Source of the DNA: JABDDM01 sp038240295 | GTDB lineage: Bacteria; Bacteroidota; Ignavibacteria; Palsa-1295 | Direction of reading: 5' to 3' | Length of the DNA: 12,092 bases | Assembly (NCBI GenBank): GCA_038240295.1 | Contig: JBBSDW010000101.1 | Span: forward strand, 1 to 12,092 | Shown here: positions 1 to 8,300 of the stretch, in pieces | Position numbering within the stretch: position 1 is the stretch's first letter | How the letters are laid out: each line of letters starts with the position of its first letter | Translations under genes and position numbers: made by a program | The notes under the pieces: generated by a model | What the model was told of the DNA's origin: nothing | Databases searched by the model: none | Seen by the model: only the letters and a program-made list of their open reading frames with translations

Positions 1-14
1 CGGCCCGTCGATAG

Positions 15-34
15 TCCCAAGCGGAAGCTTGGGG
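15..34 (-). repeat. REP-like hairpin, inverted copy
   Basis: These 20 bases match the reverse complement of the hairpin core at 145-164 at 19 of 20 positions. The core is an 8-bp stem, CCCCAAGC with GCTTGGGG, closed by GGAA when read on this plus strand, a GNRA-type tetraloop. The surrounding bases do not clearly match the longer unit seen at 103-194. Confidence 0.65.
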
Positions 35-102
35 TTTGCATTGATATCGGGAGATCCCCGCACCGCATCGCGGTCGCGCCTTTCGGATCGTCGGAAAAGG
101 CC

Positions 103-194
103 CGGCCGCGCTGCGGCGTTCGATCGCGTAACGGTTCGCAATGACCCCAAGCTTCCGCTTGGGGCTAATGCTGGGCCGCTCCTCCGGAGCGACG
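103..194 (+). repeat. REP-like repeat unit, copy 1
   Basis: The unit of about 90 bp contains, in order, a CGGCCGCG...GCGGCG GC-rich start, a perfect 8-bp stem hairpin at 145-164 (CCCCAAGC-TTCC-GCTTGGGG), the linker GGCTAATGCTGG, and a second small hairpin GCTCC-TCC-GGAGC at 178-190. The same order of elements recurs at 223-310. Two hairpins separated by a conserved linker is typical of REP/BIME-like repeats. Confidence 0.65.
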
Positions 195-222
195 AATGAT
201 CGCTTCGTGAATTCAAGAGGCT

Positions 223-310
223 CGGCCGCGATGCGGCGCTCGATCCGTAACGGGGCTCACGACCCCCACTTCCGCTTGGGGCTAATGCTGGCCCCTCCTC
301 CGGAGCTACG
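223..310 (+). repeat. REP-like repeat unit, copy 2
   Basis: This is a direct copy of the unit at 103-194, 118-120 bp downstream. The blocks TTCCGCTTGGGGCTAATGCT and CTCCTCCGGAGC are conserved. The first hairpin is partly decayed, because the left arm reads CCCCCAC instead of CCCCAAGC, while the second keeps the 8-bp palindrome CTCCGGAG. One perfect and one decayed stem suggest these are old copies rather than recent duplicates. Confidence 0.65.
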
Positions 311-322
311 AGCGAACCGTTC

Positions 323-339
323 CGCTTCGACGAGAAGCG
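323..339 (-). terminator. Hairpin after the methyltransferase gene, possible terminator
   Basis: A perfect 6-bp stem, CGCTTC with GAAGCG, with a 5-base loop starts about 20 nt past the methyltransferase stop codon at 359. It is well placed to end the minus-strand transcript, but no T-run follows it on that strand. It could instead be an mRNA 3' end stabiliser or part of the repeat cluster. Confidence 0.3.
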
Positions 340-358
340 ATACCTGACACCTGAAAAC

Positions 359-1114
359 CTACCCCCGCACCCGAAGCACACAAAAGATCGAAACCCCAAA
401 AGGTGCGCGAAACCACTTCCATTTTGCTGGAGCTACGAGGAGCGTGTGCATGAGGTCGTTGATCGGCTTTGGCGGGATGTTGTCTTCGGCGCGCTTGTCG
501 GACGGGATGAGTTTGCGGAACATCCTGTAGCCGAGGATCAGCGGGAAGGCGAAGGAATTGATAAACTTGAGTTCGACGATCTCGATCGAACGATCGGCGA
601 GATGTGGCGCGAGCAGATCGCGAAACATCGTCATGCTGTAGCGCCGAAAATGTCCGAGCGATACGTCCCATTCACTCCAGAGCGCCTGGAATGCCGGTAC
701 GTTAATGATGACGATACCGCCCGGCTTTGTCACGCGAATGAGTTCGGCAAGTCCTTTTTTGTCGTCTTCGACATGTTCGAGAACGTCAAGCGCGCAAGCG
801 ACCAGCACCTCGGAATTCGCGATTGGCAATTCGAGAATAGAGCCTGGCGTGAGTTCGAGGTGGTTCGCTTCGCTCGCGTAAGCGCGCGCCTCCGGAGAAT
901 ATTCGATGCCGAGTACTTTTGGTCCCGAGGCGCCGAATTCCTTTCGTAATTCCTGCACAAGTTCGCCAGTGCCGGCGCCGGCGTCGAGGATAATGTCGTC
1001 GGGCTTTGGCGAGGTTTCACGTTGTATGAAGTAATGGACAAGATCGCGCTTCCCTTTGTAGAACCAGTGTTCGCGCTCGACGGCGCCAAGTGCTTCGAAT
1101 TCAGCCCGCTTCAT
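359..1114 (-). CDS. Class I SAM-dependent methyltransferase
   Basis: The 251-residue soluble protein has the Rossmann-fold SAM site. Motif I is ILDAGAGTG at residues 42-50, the acidic end of strand 2 is E71 in GIEYSP, and the DVLEHVEDD motif follows strand 4 at 110-118. A PGG turn at 131-133 and a GHFRRYS segment at 154-160 follow. The HxRRY-type segment is usual in the UbiG/Methyltransf_11-like enzymes found in polysaccharide and lipid-linked sugar clusters. The first 40 residues include EREHWFYKGKRDLV, also typical of that group. The start ATG overlaps the glycosyltransferase stop as ATGA, so the two are translationally coupled. The acceptor is unknown; a sugar or polyprenyl-linked glycan is a guess from context. 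Length and motifs look complete. Confidence 0.88.
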   Translation of the reverse strand: MKRAEFEALGAVEREHWFYKGKRDLVHYFIQRETSPKPDDIILDAGAGTGELVQELRKEFGASGPKVLGIEYSPEARAYASEANHLELTPGSILELPIANSEVLVACALDVLEHVEDDKKGLAELIRVTKPGGIVIINVPAFQALWSEWDVSLGHFRRYSMTMFRDLLAPHLADRSIEIVELKFINSFAFPLILGYRMFRKLIPSDKRAEDNIPPKPINDLMHTLLVAPAKWKWFRAPFGVSIFCVLRVRG

Positions 1115-2097
1115 TCTACTTCCACTCCCTTCCGCGATTTGGCTTTAGCTGCGAACTCGCTCGCGCCATTCCGGAAAATATTTCCGACAACATAGATCGG
1201 CCGCTGTTTCACCTCATCATAAATTCGCCCAAGATATTCGCCCAGAATGCCGATCGAAATAAGCTGGACACCACCAAGAAAAAGAATGGCAACCGTCGGA
1301 GTAGTAAATCCCGGTACGACATCGATATGAAAAACTCGAAGCGCAATGAGGAAGATCGCGTAGAGGATCGCGAGCGTGCTGACGACGAAGCCGAGTGCCC
1401 AGATTGCGCGAAGCGGTTTGAAGCTAAAGCTGAAGATGGCGTCAAAGCCATATTTCATTAGATGCGCGAGCGACATCTTCGGTGTGCCGGCGGCGCGTTC
1501 GTCGCGGTCGTAGAGGACGGTGCCGCGCTTGTGTCCGACCCAGGTACGGAGCCCGGGTAAAAACCGATTCCGCTCGCGCAGCTCAAGAAAGGAGTCGAGC
1601 GCTTGTCGATCGATGAGGCTGAAATGTCCTGAGTTGAGGTCCATCGGAATGTCGCTCATCTTGCCGAGGACTTTGTAGAAGCTATTGAAGAGAAATAGTC
1701 GAAGTCCTTTCTCGGCGCGTGATTTGCGCTTGGCAACAACGACGTGATTGCCCGCTTGCCAACTCTCGACGAGTGCCCCGAAGAGCTCCGGCGGATCCTG
1801 AAGATCGCCATCGAGAATAATGGTAGCGTCCCCCGCTGCATGCTCGAGTCCTGCCTGGAGCGCCGCCTGATGTCCGAAATTTCGGCTCAGCGAAATGAGG
1901 ATAATCCGAGGATCGGTGACCGATGCGGCCTGAATTCGTGCGGCGGAAGTATCACGCGAGCCGTCGTCAACCAGAAGAAGCTCGGTCGCAAAACCATGCG
2001 ACGCGGTGATCGCGTCCATCGCACCTGTGACACGGCGAAGAAGCTCGTCGATGAGCTCTTCTTCGTTATAGATCGGAATGACGACAGATACGAGCAA
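1111..2097 (-). CDS. Polyisoprenyl-phosphate glycosyltransferase, GT2 (DPM1/GtrB-like)
   Basis: The 328-residue enzyme has a GT-A catalytic domain and a C-terminal membrane anchor. It starts with VSVVIPIYNEEE. It then has VDDGS at 43-47, the SRNFGHQAAL block at 71-80, the metal- and nucleotide-sugar-binding DGDLQDPPE at 96-104 (D96 and D98 form the DxD), and the GHFSLIDR block near 157-164. Two hydrophobic helices lie at about 232-255 and 266-288, followed by GEYLGRIYDEVKQRPIY. This is the architecture of GtrB/ArnC/DPM-type enzymes, which move a sugar from a nucleotide donor onto undecaprenyl phosphate at the inner face of the membrane. The start is TTG at 2097-2095: an in-frame TAA lies 6 codons upstream with no ATG or GTG between, and GGAAAA precedes the TTG. 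The gap to the upstream GT-C gene is 66 bp. The sugar cannot be told from sequence. Confidence 0.92.
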   Translation of the reverse strand: MLVSVVIPIYNEEELIDELLRRVTGAMDAITASHGFATELLLVDDGSRDTSAARIQAASVTDPRIILISLSRNFGHQAALQAGLEHAAGDATIILDGDLQDPPELFGALVESWQAGNHVVVAKRKSRAEKGLRLFLFNSFYKVLGKMSDIPMDLNSGHFSLIDRQALDSFLELRERNRFLPGLRTWVGHKRGTVLYDRDERAAGTPKMSLAHLMKYGFDAIFSFSFKPLRAIWALGFVVSTLAILYAIFLIALRVFHIDVVPGFTTPTVAILFLGGVQLISIGILGEYLGRIYDEVKQRPIYVVGNIFRNGASEFAAKAKSRKGVEVE

Positions 2098-2163
2098 GAG
2101 TTTTCCGTGATGTTAGGCTGCATGCGAAGATACAACATGCCCGTTGCCGTCTGGCCATTATTC

Positions 2164-3711
2164 TTAGTTTGACCGATACAGCGTGAAGGCGCCGATGACA
2201 GTCTCTGCATGATACCGATCGCGAAGCCAGGCGCCTAACTCCGTAAAATCCTTCGCAAGAACTTCATGCCCCAGTAAGCCCCCGTAATACTGACGAAACG
2301 CTTCGGGCGCATCGCAAACAATGAAGTAAACCGGTTTTTGCTGGATCATATCGTCCAGATATTCCTTGCGCCAGGCGTGCTGAAAGCTTTGAAGCGAGTC
2401 GCCTGCACCGCGCATAAGGATTGCATGCGCAGTCTGAAATCTCGAGGCGGTCATGAGCTTCGCAAAATATTGCGGATAGCTATAAGGTCCAAACATCTGC
2501 ACGACATCCCCCGCGGAAGTGCGCTGCTTCAAGTACTCCCCCACCTTGCGTTGAACTGGCTCTCCAAATGTAGCAGAGCCTTCGTAATAGGAATACATCT
2601 GATCCATCGAATGGATCTCGCCCGCAAATAATCCTCGCGTTACATGCTGAACGGTGTTACCGCGAAATGTTTGAAACGCAAAGAAGAGAAGGATGACAGC
2701 AAGAATGGCGTGAGCAAGCAGCATCCGCCCTTTCGAAAGTTTTTCGGCGATCCACTGCCAGCCAACAGCGCTCATCATGAGAAACAGTACCATCGCAGGG
2801 TGGTAGTGATAGACCGAATGGCGATAGAGTACGATGAGGGAAATAACGCTCGCAAGAAGAAAGATCGCCCAGAGAATAGCCATCGGCTGCGAAGCCTTTC
2901 GCCACCAGGCCCAACAGCCAATCACGATAGCAGGTAAACTGATGGCATAAAACCGTATCGGTTCGAACAGTGGGAATTGGTCGCCATGCCCACCATAGAC
3001 CTTGAAGTTGAAAGTAATGACCGCACTCCACAGATCTCCCAGTCCACCAGCGAAGGCATAGACGAGCAGTACGAGAAAGATCGGCGCTGCAACGGAAAGC
3101 GAAAATTTTACAGCGCTAAGAAGTTTTTGCCGAGTTGGAGTCGCCTCAACGAGCAGCCATGCGAGATAACCAACGGCATAGAGCCCATACGTAGGTCGAA
3201 AAAGTATGGCGATGCCGATGAGAGCTCCAATGTTCGCAATCGGCCGGCGATGCTCTTCAAAAGAAAGCATCAATACTGCAAGCACGCAATCCGTCACATA
3301 CGTATCCCTCTCTCCTGCCATCCAGAGCCCCTGCTGCACGTAGTAGAGCGCAACGAGCACGACTCCGATGAGCGCCGTGCGTGGATCAAAAAGCCGGACG
3401 AGTATGCGAAAGATGAAATAGCTGCCAAGCAGTTGAAGGAGAATATCCCAGACGTGAAAAGCGAACTGCGAGCGTAATCCGAAGAGAATCGGGATAGCGT
3501 GGATGATCAGTACACCTGGAAAATTCTGATCCCAGCTGCCAATGTAGGGAAGTCTGCCGTGTAGCAGCAGGTCCGCCATGTAGGCGTAAAGCGCGTTGTC
3601 GTTGTTGAAGGGATAAGTGAGCGTGCAGGAATAAATGATCGCGGCGAGCGTGAGCGATACCTGGAGATAGGTCCGCTGCGAAGATTTCTCTATGGTAAGC
3701 TTAGCAGGCAT
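2164..3711 (-). CDS. Integral membrane glycosyltransferase, GT-C fold (GT39/ArnT-like)
   Basis: The 515-residue protein has about 10-12 hydrophobic helices between residues 15 and 350, then a soluble C-terminal domain of about 160 residues. After the first helix comes NNDNALYAYMADLLLHGRLP (37-55), with PYIGSWDQNFPG at 55-66. An acidic residue in the first periplasmic loop (D38), the 'A..LL.GRLPY' segment and a WDQ..PG turn are the usual signature of PMT/ArnT-like glycosyltransferases that use lipid-phosphate sugars. A second acidic loop has GERDTYVTD (133-141), and YRHSVYHYHPAM sits at 296-307. The product would move a sugar from a polyprenyl-phosphate donor to an acceptor outside the inner membrane. 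The neighbouring GT2 could make that donor. The start is ATG without a clear Shine-Dalgarno. Family membership is solid at superfamily level; substrate and acceptor are unknown. Confidence 0.8.
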   Translation of the reverse strand: MPAKLTIEKSSQRTYLQVSLTLAAIIYSCTLTYPFNNDNALYAYMADLLLHGRLPYIGSWDQNFPGVLIIHAIPILFGLRSQFAFHVWDILLQLLGSYFIFRILVRLFDPRTALIGVVLVALYYVQQGLWMAGERDTYVTDCVLAVLMLSFEEHRRPIANIGALIGIAILFRPTYGLYAVGYLAWLLVEATPTRQKLLSAVKFSLSVAAPIFLVLLVYAFAGGLGDLWSAVITFNFKVYGGHGDQFPLFEPIRFYAISLPAIVIGCWAWWRKASQPMAILWAIFLLASVISLIVLYRHSVYHYHPAMVLFLMMSAVGWQWIAEKLSKGRMLLAHAILAVILLFFAFQTFRGNTVQHVTRGLFAGEIHSMDQMYSYYEGSATFGEPVQRKVGEYLKQRTSAGDVVQMFGPYSYPQYFAKLMTASRFQTAHAILMRGAGDSLQSFQHAWRKEYLDDMIQQKPVYFIVCDAPEAFRQYYGGLLGHEVLAKDFTELGAWLRDRYHAETVIGAFTLYRSN

Positions 3712-3744
3712 TCGGGCAACAACGGCAAACTGACATCGCCTCGA

Positions 3745-3765
3745 AAATACGGCTGAAAAGCCCGG
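3745..3765 (-). terminator. Weak terminator-like hairpin after the TerC gene
   Basis: Read on the minus strand just after the TerC stop, GGCT-TTTC-AGCC forms a short stem, extendable past one bulged G, followed by GTATTTT. The stem is short, so this is only a candidate. If real it would uncouple the TerC gene from the glycosyltransferase gene 56 bp downstream. Confidence 0.25.
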
Positions 3766-3767
3766 AC

Positions 3768-4691
3768 TTAGTTTTTGCTCACCGGACTTGCCTTCTTTAA
3801 TATCACGCCGTCTTTCTTTTCCGGAAAGACGAGCGAGGCAAGAACACCAAGTAGCAGTAAGCCAACAATGACCGATAGCGACACAGCGATATTAATATCA
3901 AGATGCGGAAAGAAGAGCGGCACGATCATCTTGATACCGACAAAGAGCAGAATGAGTCCGACAGCCTTCTTTACATAGTGAAAGACAGACTGCATTTTCT
4001 CAAGTAAAAAATAGAGCGAGCGAAGCCCGAGTACTGCAAGGATGTTCGAGCCATAGACGATCAAAGGATTTCTTGTCACAGAAAAAACGGCTGGCACGCT
4101 ATCGAAGGAAAAGAGAACGTCGCTAAGCTCGAGGACGATCAGCACGACGAGTAGCGGCGTAGCATGCCGCTTTCCATTCTGAGTAACAAAGAAGCGCGAG
4201 CCGTGATATTCGCCGCTCACCGGGATCATCTTCCTGACGAACTTGACGATCCTGTTATTCTCGCCGTTAAATTCTTCGTCCTCATCTTTGACCGTCATCA
4301 TGATCCCTGTATAAAAGACGACCGCCCCAAGCAGGTACATGAGCCACTCGAACTGATTGATCAGCGCGATACCGGCGAAGATCAGGATCCCGCGGGTTAC
4401 GATCACGCCCATGATCCCGTAATTGAGCACGTGGCGCTGCGCCTTTGGCTCGACCTGAAAATAGGTGAAGAGCATCAGGAAGACGAAGAGGTTGTCGATC
4501 GAGAGTGCTTTTTCGATCGTCCAGCCTGCGAGAAACTGGTATGCCGTCTCTGAATCAAAGAAGATCCCGACCATCAACGCCACGAGCAGCGAAAGGCCGA
4601 TCCAAAGTGCGCTCCAAAGAATTGCTCGCTTGAGGGTCATAAAAGTGATCGGGAAAAGGCCTCGACCCGTCGGGCGATCAGCCTTATCCAC
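3768..4691 (-). CDS. TerC-family (Alx-like) integral membrane protein
   Basis: The protein has about seven predicted membrane helices. It carries both family hallmarks: IEKALSIDNLFVF at 59-71 with D66, and ELSDVLFSFDSVPAVF at 188-203 with E188, D191 and D197, acidic residues buried in helices. A charged cytoplasmic-type loop (DEDEEFNGENNR, 136-147) separates the two halves. Members such as E. coli Alx and YgjT-type proteins act in manganese export or metal homeostasis; this role is inferred from the family. The longest frame starts at GTG (4691) without a Shine-Dalgarno. The internal ATG at 4640 (residue 18, MTLKRAILW) is an alternative. Alx has an extra membrane helix before the segment matching MTLKRAILW. 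Here that helix is replaced by 17 mostly hydrophilic residues, and an in-frame TGA eight codons above the GTG stops further extension. Confidence 0.9.
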   Translation of the reverse strand: MDKADRPTGRGLFPITFMTLKRAILWSALWIGLSLLVALMVGIFFDSETAYQFLAGWTIEKALSIDNLFVFLMLFTYFQVEPKAQRHVLNYGIMGVIVTRGILIFAGIALINQFEWLMYLLGAVVFYTGIMMTVKDEDEEFNGENNRIVKFVRKMIPVSGEYHGSRFFVTQNGKRHATPLLVVLIVLELSDVLFSFDSVPAVFSVTRNPLIVYGSNILAVLGLRSLYFLLEKMQSVFHYVKKAVGLILLFVGIKMIVPLFFPHLDINIAVSLSVIVGLLLLGVLASLVFPEKKDGVILKKASPVSKN

Positions 4692-4723
4692 AAAATCTGA
4701 TATTTGTAATATTGCTCAGAGTC

Positions 4724-4767
4724 TTCGAGCGATCGGCTCGAACTGCCGCAAATATTTTGTACGGCAG
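4724..4767 (-). promoter_or_regulatory. Two abutting hairpins in the TerC leader
   Basis: On the minus strand, 33 nt before the GTG, TTCGAGC and GCTCGAA form a perfect 7-bp stem with a 5-base loop (4724-4742). Directly before it CTGCCG pairs with CGGCAG (4743-4767), and the stem continues as CAAA/TTTG past a two-base bulge. A second CTGCC/GGCAG copy at 4767-4772 allows a slipped alternative pairing. The pair resembles a structured 5' leader. It does not match the yybP-ykoY manganese riboswitch that precedes many TerC-type genes. Confidence 0.4.
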
Positions 4768-4831
4768 GCAGTCTAACTTAAGAATCAGCCTTCAGGTGTC
4801 ACATTTTCCTGATAACTTTCTTGCGGATTTC

Positions 4832-4860
4832 TTGCATTGAGCCCAAAAGAGCTATATATT
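4832..4860 (+). promoter_or_regulatory. Candidate sigma-70-type promoter
   Basis: TTGCAT at 4832-4837 and TATATT at 4855-4860 are separated by exactly 17 bases. If used for the giant CDS it would give a leader of about 480 nt, which is long, so a nearer promoter may exist. I found no good match to the Bacteroidota TTG/TAnnTTTG promoter close to the gene. Confidence 0.3.
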
Positions 4861-5330
4861 CGCATTGACTACATCATCCCAGTTTCCCCTCTGAGGGTAA
4901 TGATTTAGTCGAAAAATTGATGAATTTGGTCTGGATAAGCCACTTTCAAGCCAAGTTTGCTCAGTTTTGTGTAGACGGTTTGGAGTGGTAGTTCGGGTCG
5001 GTTCGGCTGAGATTGGACTGTTCGAAGAAGAAAATCTTGCAGAATTTTTTAAAATCTGTGGATAAAATTCATCGGCGGGAGCCCTCAGTATCTGAGTTGT
5101 ACGGGAGTGAGTTTATGTTCGCCTGTTCGCTGGTTGCCAAGTCGGGGCCGTCGGAGTGAGTTGAGCAAAATTGTTGGGTTGCAGGTCATGAGCCGGTGAT
5201 TCGACAAACAAGTTTTGTAAGAAGAATAAAAAACGCGGGAGCCCAACAGCAGGCGGGTTTTCGTGGTCGGGAAAGTCAGTAAGATTTAGTTGCTGAATTT
5301 TTTTAGCTTGCGTTCACCATATCATTCTTT

Positions 5331-5336
5331 AAGGAG
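5331..5336 (+). promoter_or_regulatory. Strong Shine-Dalgarno for the giant CDS
   Basis: AAGGAG sits 9 bases before the ATG at 5346 and continues as GA. It is the clearest ribosome-binding site in the window and fixes the start of the giant CDS, whose first residues then form a standard signal peptide. Confidence 0.85.
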
Positions 5337-5345
5337 ACGTCGCAT

Positions 5346-8300
5346 ATGACTTCGCGTCGATCATGGTTACTTGGTTTAGCCCTCGGTGCATTTATTAGTG
5401 TTCAGGGCGTGCACACTGCACAGGCACAGGTTCCTCGGTTCATCTCGTATCAGGGAGAACTCATGGACGGAAACAAGCCTGCTACAGGCTTTCATACCTT
5501 CACAGTCAATTATTATGTGGCTTCCGGCGGCCCGGCTGTTCTTACAGAGACGTATAGTAATATCCCTGTAACGAACGGTATCTTCAATCTCACCCTCGGC
5601 GGTGCGGGTGGATTCGGATCCAACATCGACTTCAATCAGCAGTATTTCGTCGGCATCTCCATCGATGGCGGCGCTGAAATGCCGAAGACAGCGATGGTAT
5701 CCGCTCCCTACGCACTCAATTCCGGGACGGTAAATGGGATCGAAGCTTCGAGGATTCCAGTCGCCAACAAGTTGGTGCCCCTCGATTCGACGGGTCACTT
5801 CCCAGTCAGTGTATTGCCTGCTGCCACCGGCACGACAGTGCAGACGATCAACTCAATCACCCCTGGCACAGGCGGCGATATTAAAGTAGTCGGTACATCT
5901 CCGATCACTGTTGTCAATAACCAGGCTTCGAATACGATCACGATCGGTTATTCGGGTTCTGCAGCTGGGTTGAGCGCTATCCAGGCTGGCAACGGCATTC
6001 TCGTCAGCAATGGCAGCGGTCCGACGGCTACGATCGCCATCGCTCCAAATTCGATCAATAGCACGATGATCTCGGATGGCTCGATCGGCGGTCGCAAGAT
6101 CGATCCGTTCCTTGCAGGTCTCGGTCTTTATCAGGACGCGCTTGGCAACCTGAACGTCGGCGTCGATAATGTCACGATCGATATCAACAACAAGGTTCTG
6201 GAGATCAAGAACGGCGGCGTTGGCACTTCGCAGTTGGCTGACGGTTCCGTCACCACTCCGAAGATCGCTAATGGCGCTGTCACTGCTGCGAAGGTCGATC
6301 CGACGCAGATCCAGCTTCGCGTCAATGGTGTTGCACCTCCTGGATCGTTCGTACAGAGCGTAAATCAGGACGGCACCGTCAATAGCGGTACCGTATTCGT
6401 CGATCCGACCCTCGTTCGTACGGTAACCCCGGGCACGAACCTGACACTCGGCCTCAACCTCGCCAACGCGAACACGTGGACTGGCCTTCAGAATTTCAAT
6501 GGCGGCGAAACAACCACCTCGCTCGTTGTAAACGGTCCGACGACCCACAACGGCAACGTCACGCAGACGAGCGGCACGACAACGCTCCTCAACACGACGG
6601 TCAACGGTACGCTCGGCGTTTCAGGGCTCAGTACCTTTAACGGTACCGTCAACAACGGCAATAGCCTGATCAATGGCAACCTCACCGTTACTGGCACGAG
6701 CGACCTTCGCGGTAATATCACCAACACGACCGGCCCGCTTAACTTCGGACCTGCCAATGCGAACTTCCAGGGCTTCATCACCGCTCCGGCTGGTGGTCAC
6801 ACCTTCGGTACGCTCGGCACCGATCAGCGCGTCGTCACCATCAATGGTGTTGCAGGCACAGGCGCAACAGAGCTTCAGGTTAACGGCGATGCAAATATCA
6901 CCGGTAACGTCACACTCGGCGGAACAACGACCACTGGCGTTATCAACGCTACGACGGTCAACGCTTCGCAGGCTGTCAACACACCGAACATCGGTGGTGT
7001 AGGCGGAACGGGACTCATGAACTTCACGAGCGATGTTAACTTTGGCACCACGCCAGCTCCGGTTCGCAATATCACCGGCGGCGCATTCTCGGGCTACACA
7101 TTGAACAATGGCCAGATCGGTACGGGTCAGACCCTTACCAATAATGGCATCATCAATGGTGGCTCGATCACGAACGCTGCTATCACTGGCGGTTCGATCA
7201 ATAACACCGTTATTGGCGCTGTCACCCCGAACACGGGTGCATTCACAACGCTTAGCTCAACCGGCAATTCGACGATCGGCACCGGTGCTGGTCTGACGAA
7301 TACGTTTGGTAATGGTGCCAACGCGAACAACCAGTTCGGCAACGGCAGCAATTCGGTCAACTCTTACGGTACGGGACCTGGCTCGACGAACTCGTTCGGT
7401 AACCTTACCGGTACGAACAGCGTCCTCGGCCTTACCAACGTAGGATCTGCTGCAGCCAACGGCAATAAGCTTATCGTCAACGGCGTCGTATCTCCGACAC
7501 CGATCACGATGGCCAGCGACTATGAATTCATCGTCAATGGTGACGCTGAGATCACGGGTACGCTCGCAATCCTCGGTGCATTCTCTGCAACGACATTCTT
7601 CGCAACGAACGTCTACACGACGAACTTGGGCGGCAATCCTCCTGGAACGCCGATCAACTTGTTGTCTGATATCAACGGAGGTGGCCACAATATCAACAAC
7701 ATCAATATCAATGCTGTTGGCGCTCCTGGAACAGGCGCGTTCTCGACGCTTAGCTCGACGAGCACAACGACCCTCGCAACGGGTTCGGGTGCTGCTACGA
7801 CGATCGGTACCCCGCTTGGCACCACGACCATCAATGGTCAGACGATCCACAACGGCGCCGGCATTCCTGCCGGTACCAATGTGATCACCGTCAATAACGT
7901 ACCAACCGGTCAGTATGGCCTCGCTGTCAATTCGCCGAACAACGCGAACGGTATCAAGCTTACGAATACAACAGGTACCGGCACCGGTATTAACGTTGAT
8001 CCGTACGCAACCGGCATCGCGATCGCGAACGGCACGATGGGTATGCAGGTCACGGGCGGCACGAACGGTATCGCGCTTACGGGCGGCACGGGTACTGGTG
8101 TGAACATCACCGGCTACCCTGCTTCTGTTGCAGCAACTGGCACGATCATCACGACCGGTCAGGCTTCGGCTCTCGGTTCGATGACGAATCCTGGCACTGG
8201 CCTCACGGTCAGCAGCAATGGTACGACAACGCCTACGCTTGTCGTCAATGGCGGAATCGCTGAAGCGGCCGTCGCTGGTGGCAATCAGGCTGGTATCACG

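Larger units (their letters stand above)
1..358. other. Non-coding region with REP-like hairpin repeats
   Basis: This stretch downstream of the methyltransferase gene holds no convincing gene. It is filled with GC-rich palindromes and two approximate direct copies of a roughly 90-bp unit, with a third hairpin in inverted orientation near the left edge. The one sizeable open frame, 141-347 on the plus strand, consists of translated repeat copies: the peptide RLGLML appears twice in it, so I do not call it. The pattern resembles the REP-type intergenic repeat clusters of many environmental bacteria. That assignment is by appearance only. Confidence 0.7.
4692..5345. other. Divergent intergenic region, 654 bp
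   Basis: This spacer lies between the minus-strand TerC gene and the plus-strand giant CDS. It looks more AT-rich than its flanks. It holds two abutting hairpins near TerC (4724-4767), a sigma-70-like promoter candidate on the plus strand (4832-4860), a repeated 10-mer GCGGGAGCCC at 5075-5084 and 5235-5244, a small dyad ACAAA/TTTGT at 5204-5218, and the ribosome-binding site of the giant CDS. I see no tRNA and no riboswitch I recognise. Two tiny open frames, 4920-4991 and 5115-5159, are not supported as genes. Confidence 0.75.

Noticed and set aside
141..347. Plus-strand open frame of 68 codons
   Set aside because: It is a translation of the two REP-like repeat units (RLGLML appears twice), has no ribosome-binding site and no coding character beyond the repeat.
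345..355. 11-base sequence TTCAGGTGTCA inverted relative to 4791-4801
   Set aside because: Several 11-base matches are expected by chance in 12 kb, and neither place has other supporting signals, so I do not treat it as an element boundary.
446..949. Plus-strand open frame of 167 codons opposite the methyltransferase
   Set aside because: The minus-strand frame carries clear SAM-binding motifs; this is its antisense shadow.
4692..4900. yybP-ykoY manganese riboswitch upstream of the TerC gene
   Set aside because: I looked for its conserved GGGGAGUA and three-way-junction bases on the minus strand and found no match; only the two simple hairpins are visible.
4920..4991. 23-codon open frame in the intergenic region
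   Set aside because: No Shine-Dalgarno and no recognisable sequence; expected by chance in an AT-rich spacer.
5115..5159. 14-codon open frame with GGGAG seven bases upstream, a possible leader peptide
   Set aside because: Too short and without any composition or attenuator hairpin that would support a regulatory peptide.
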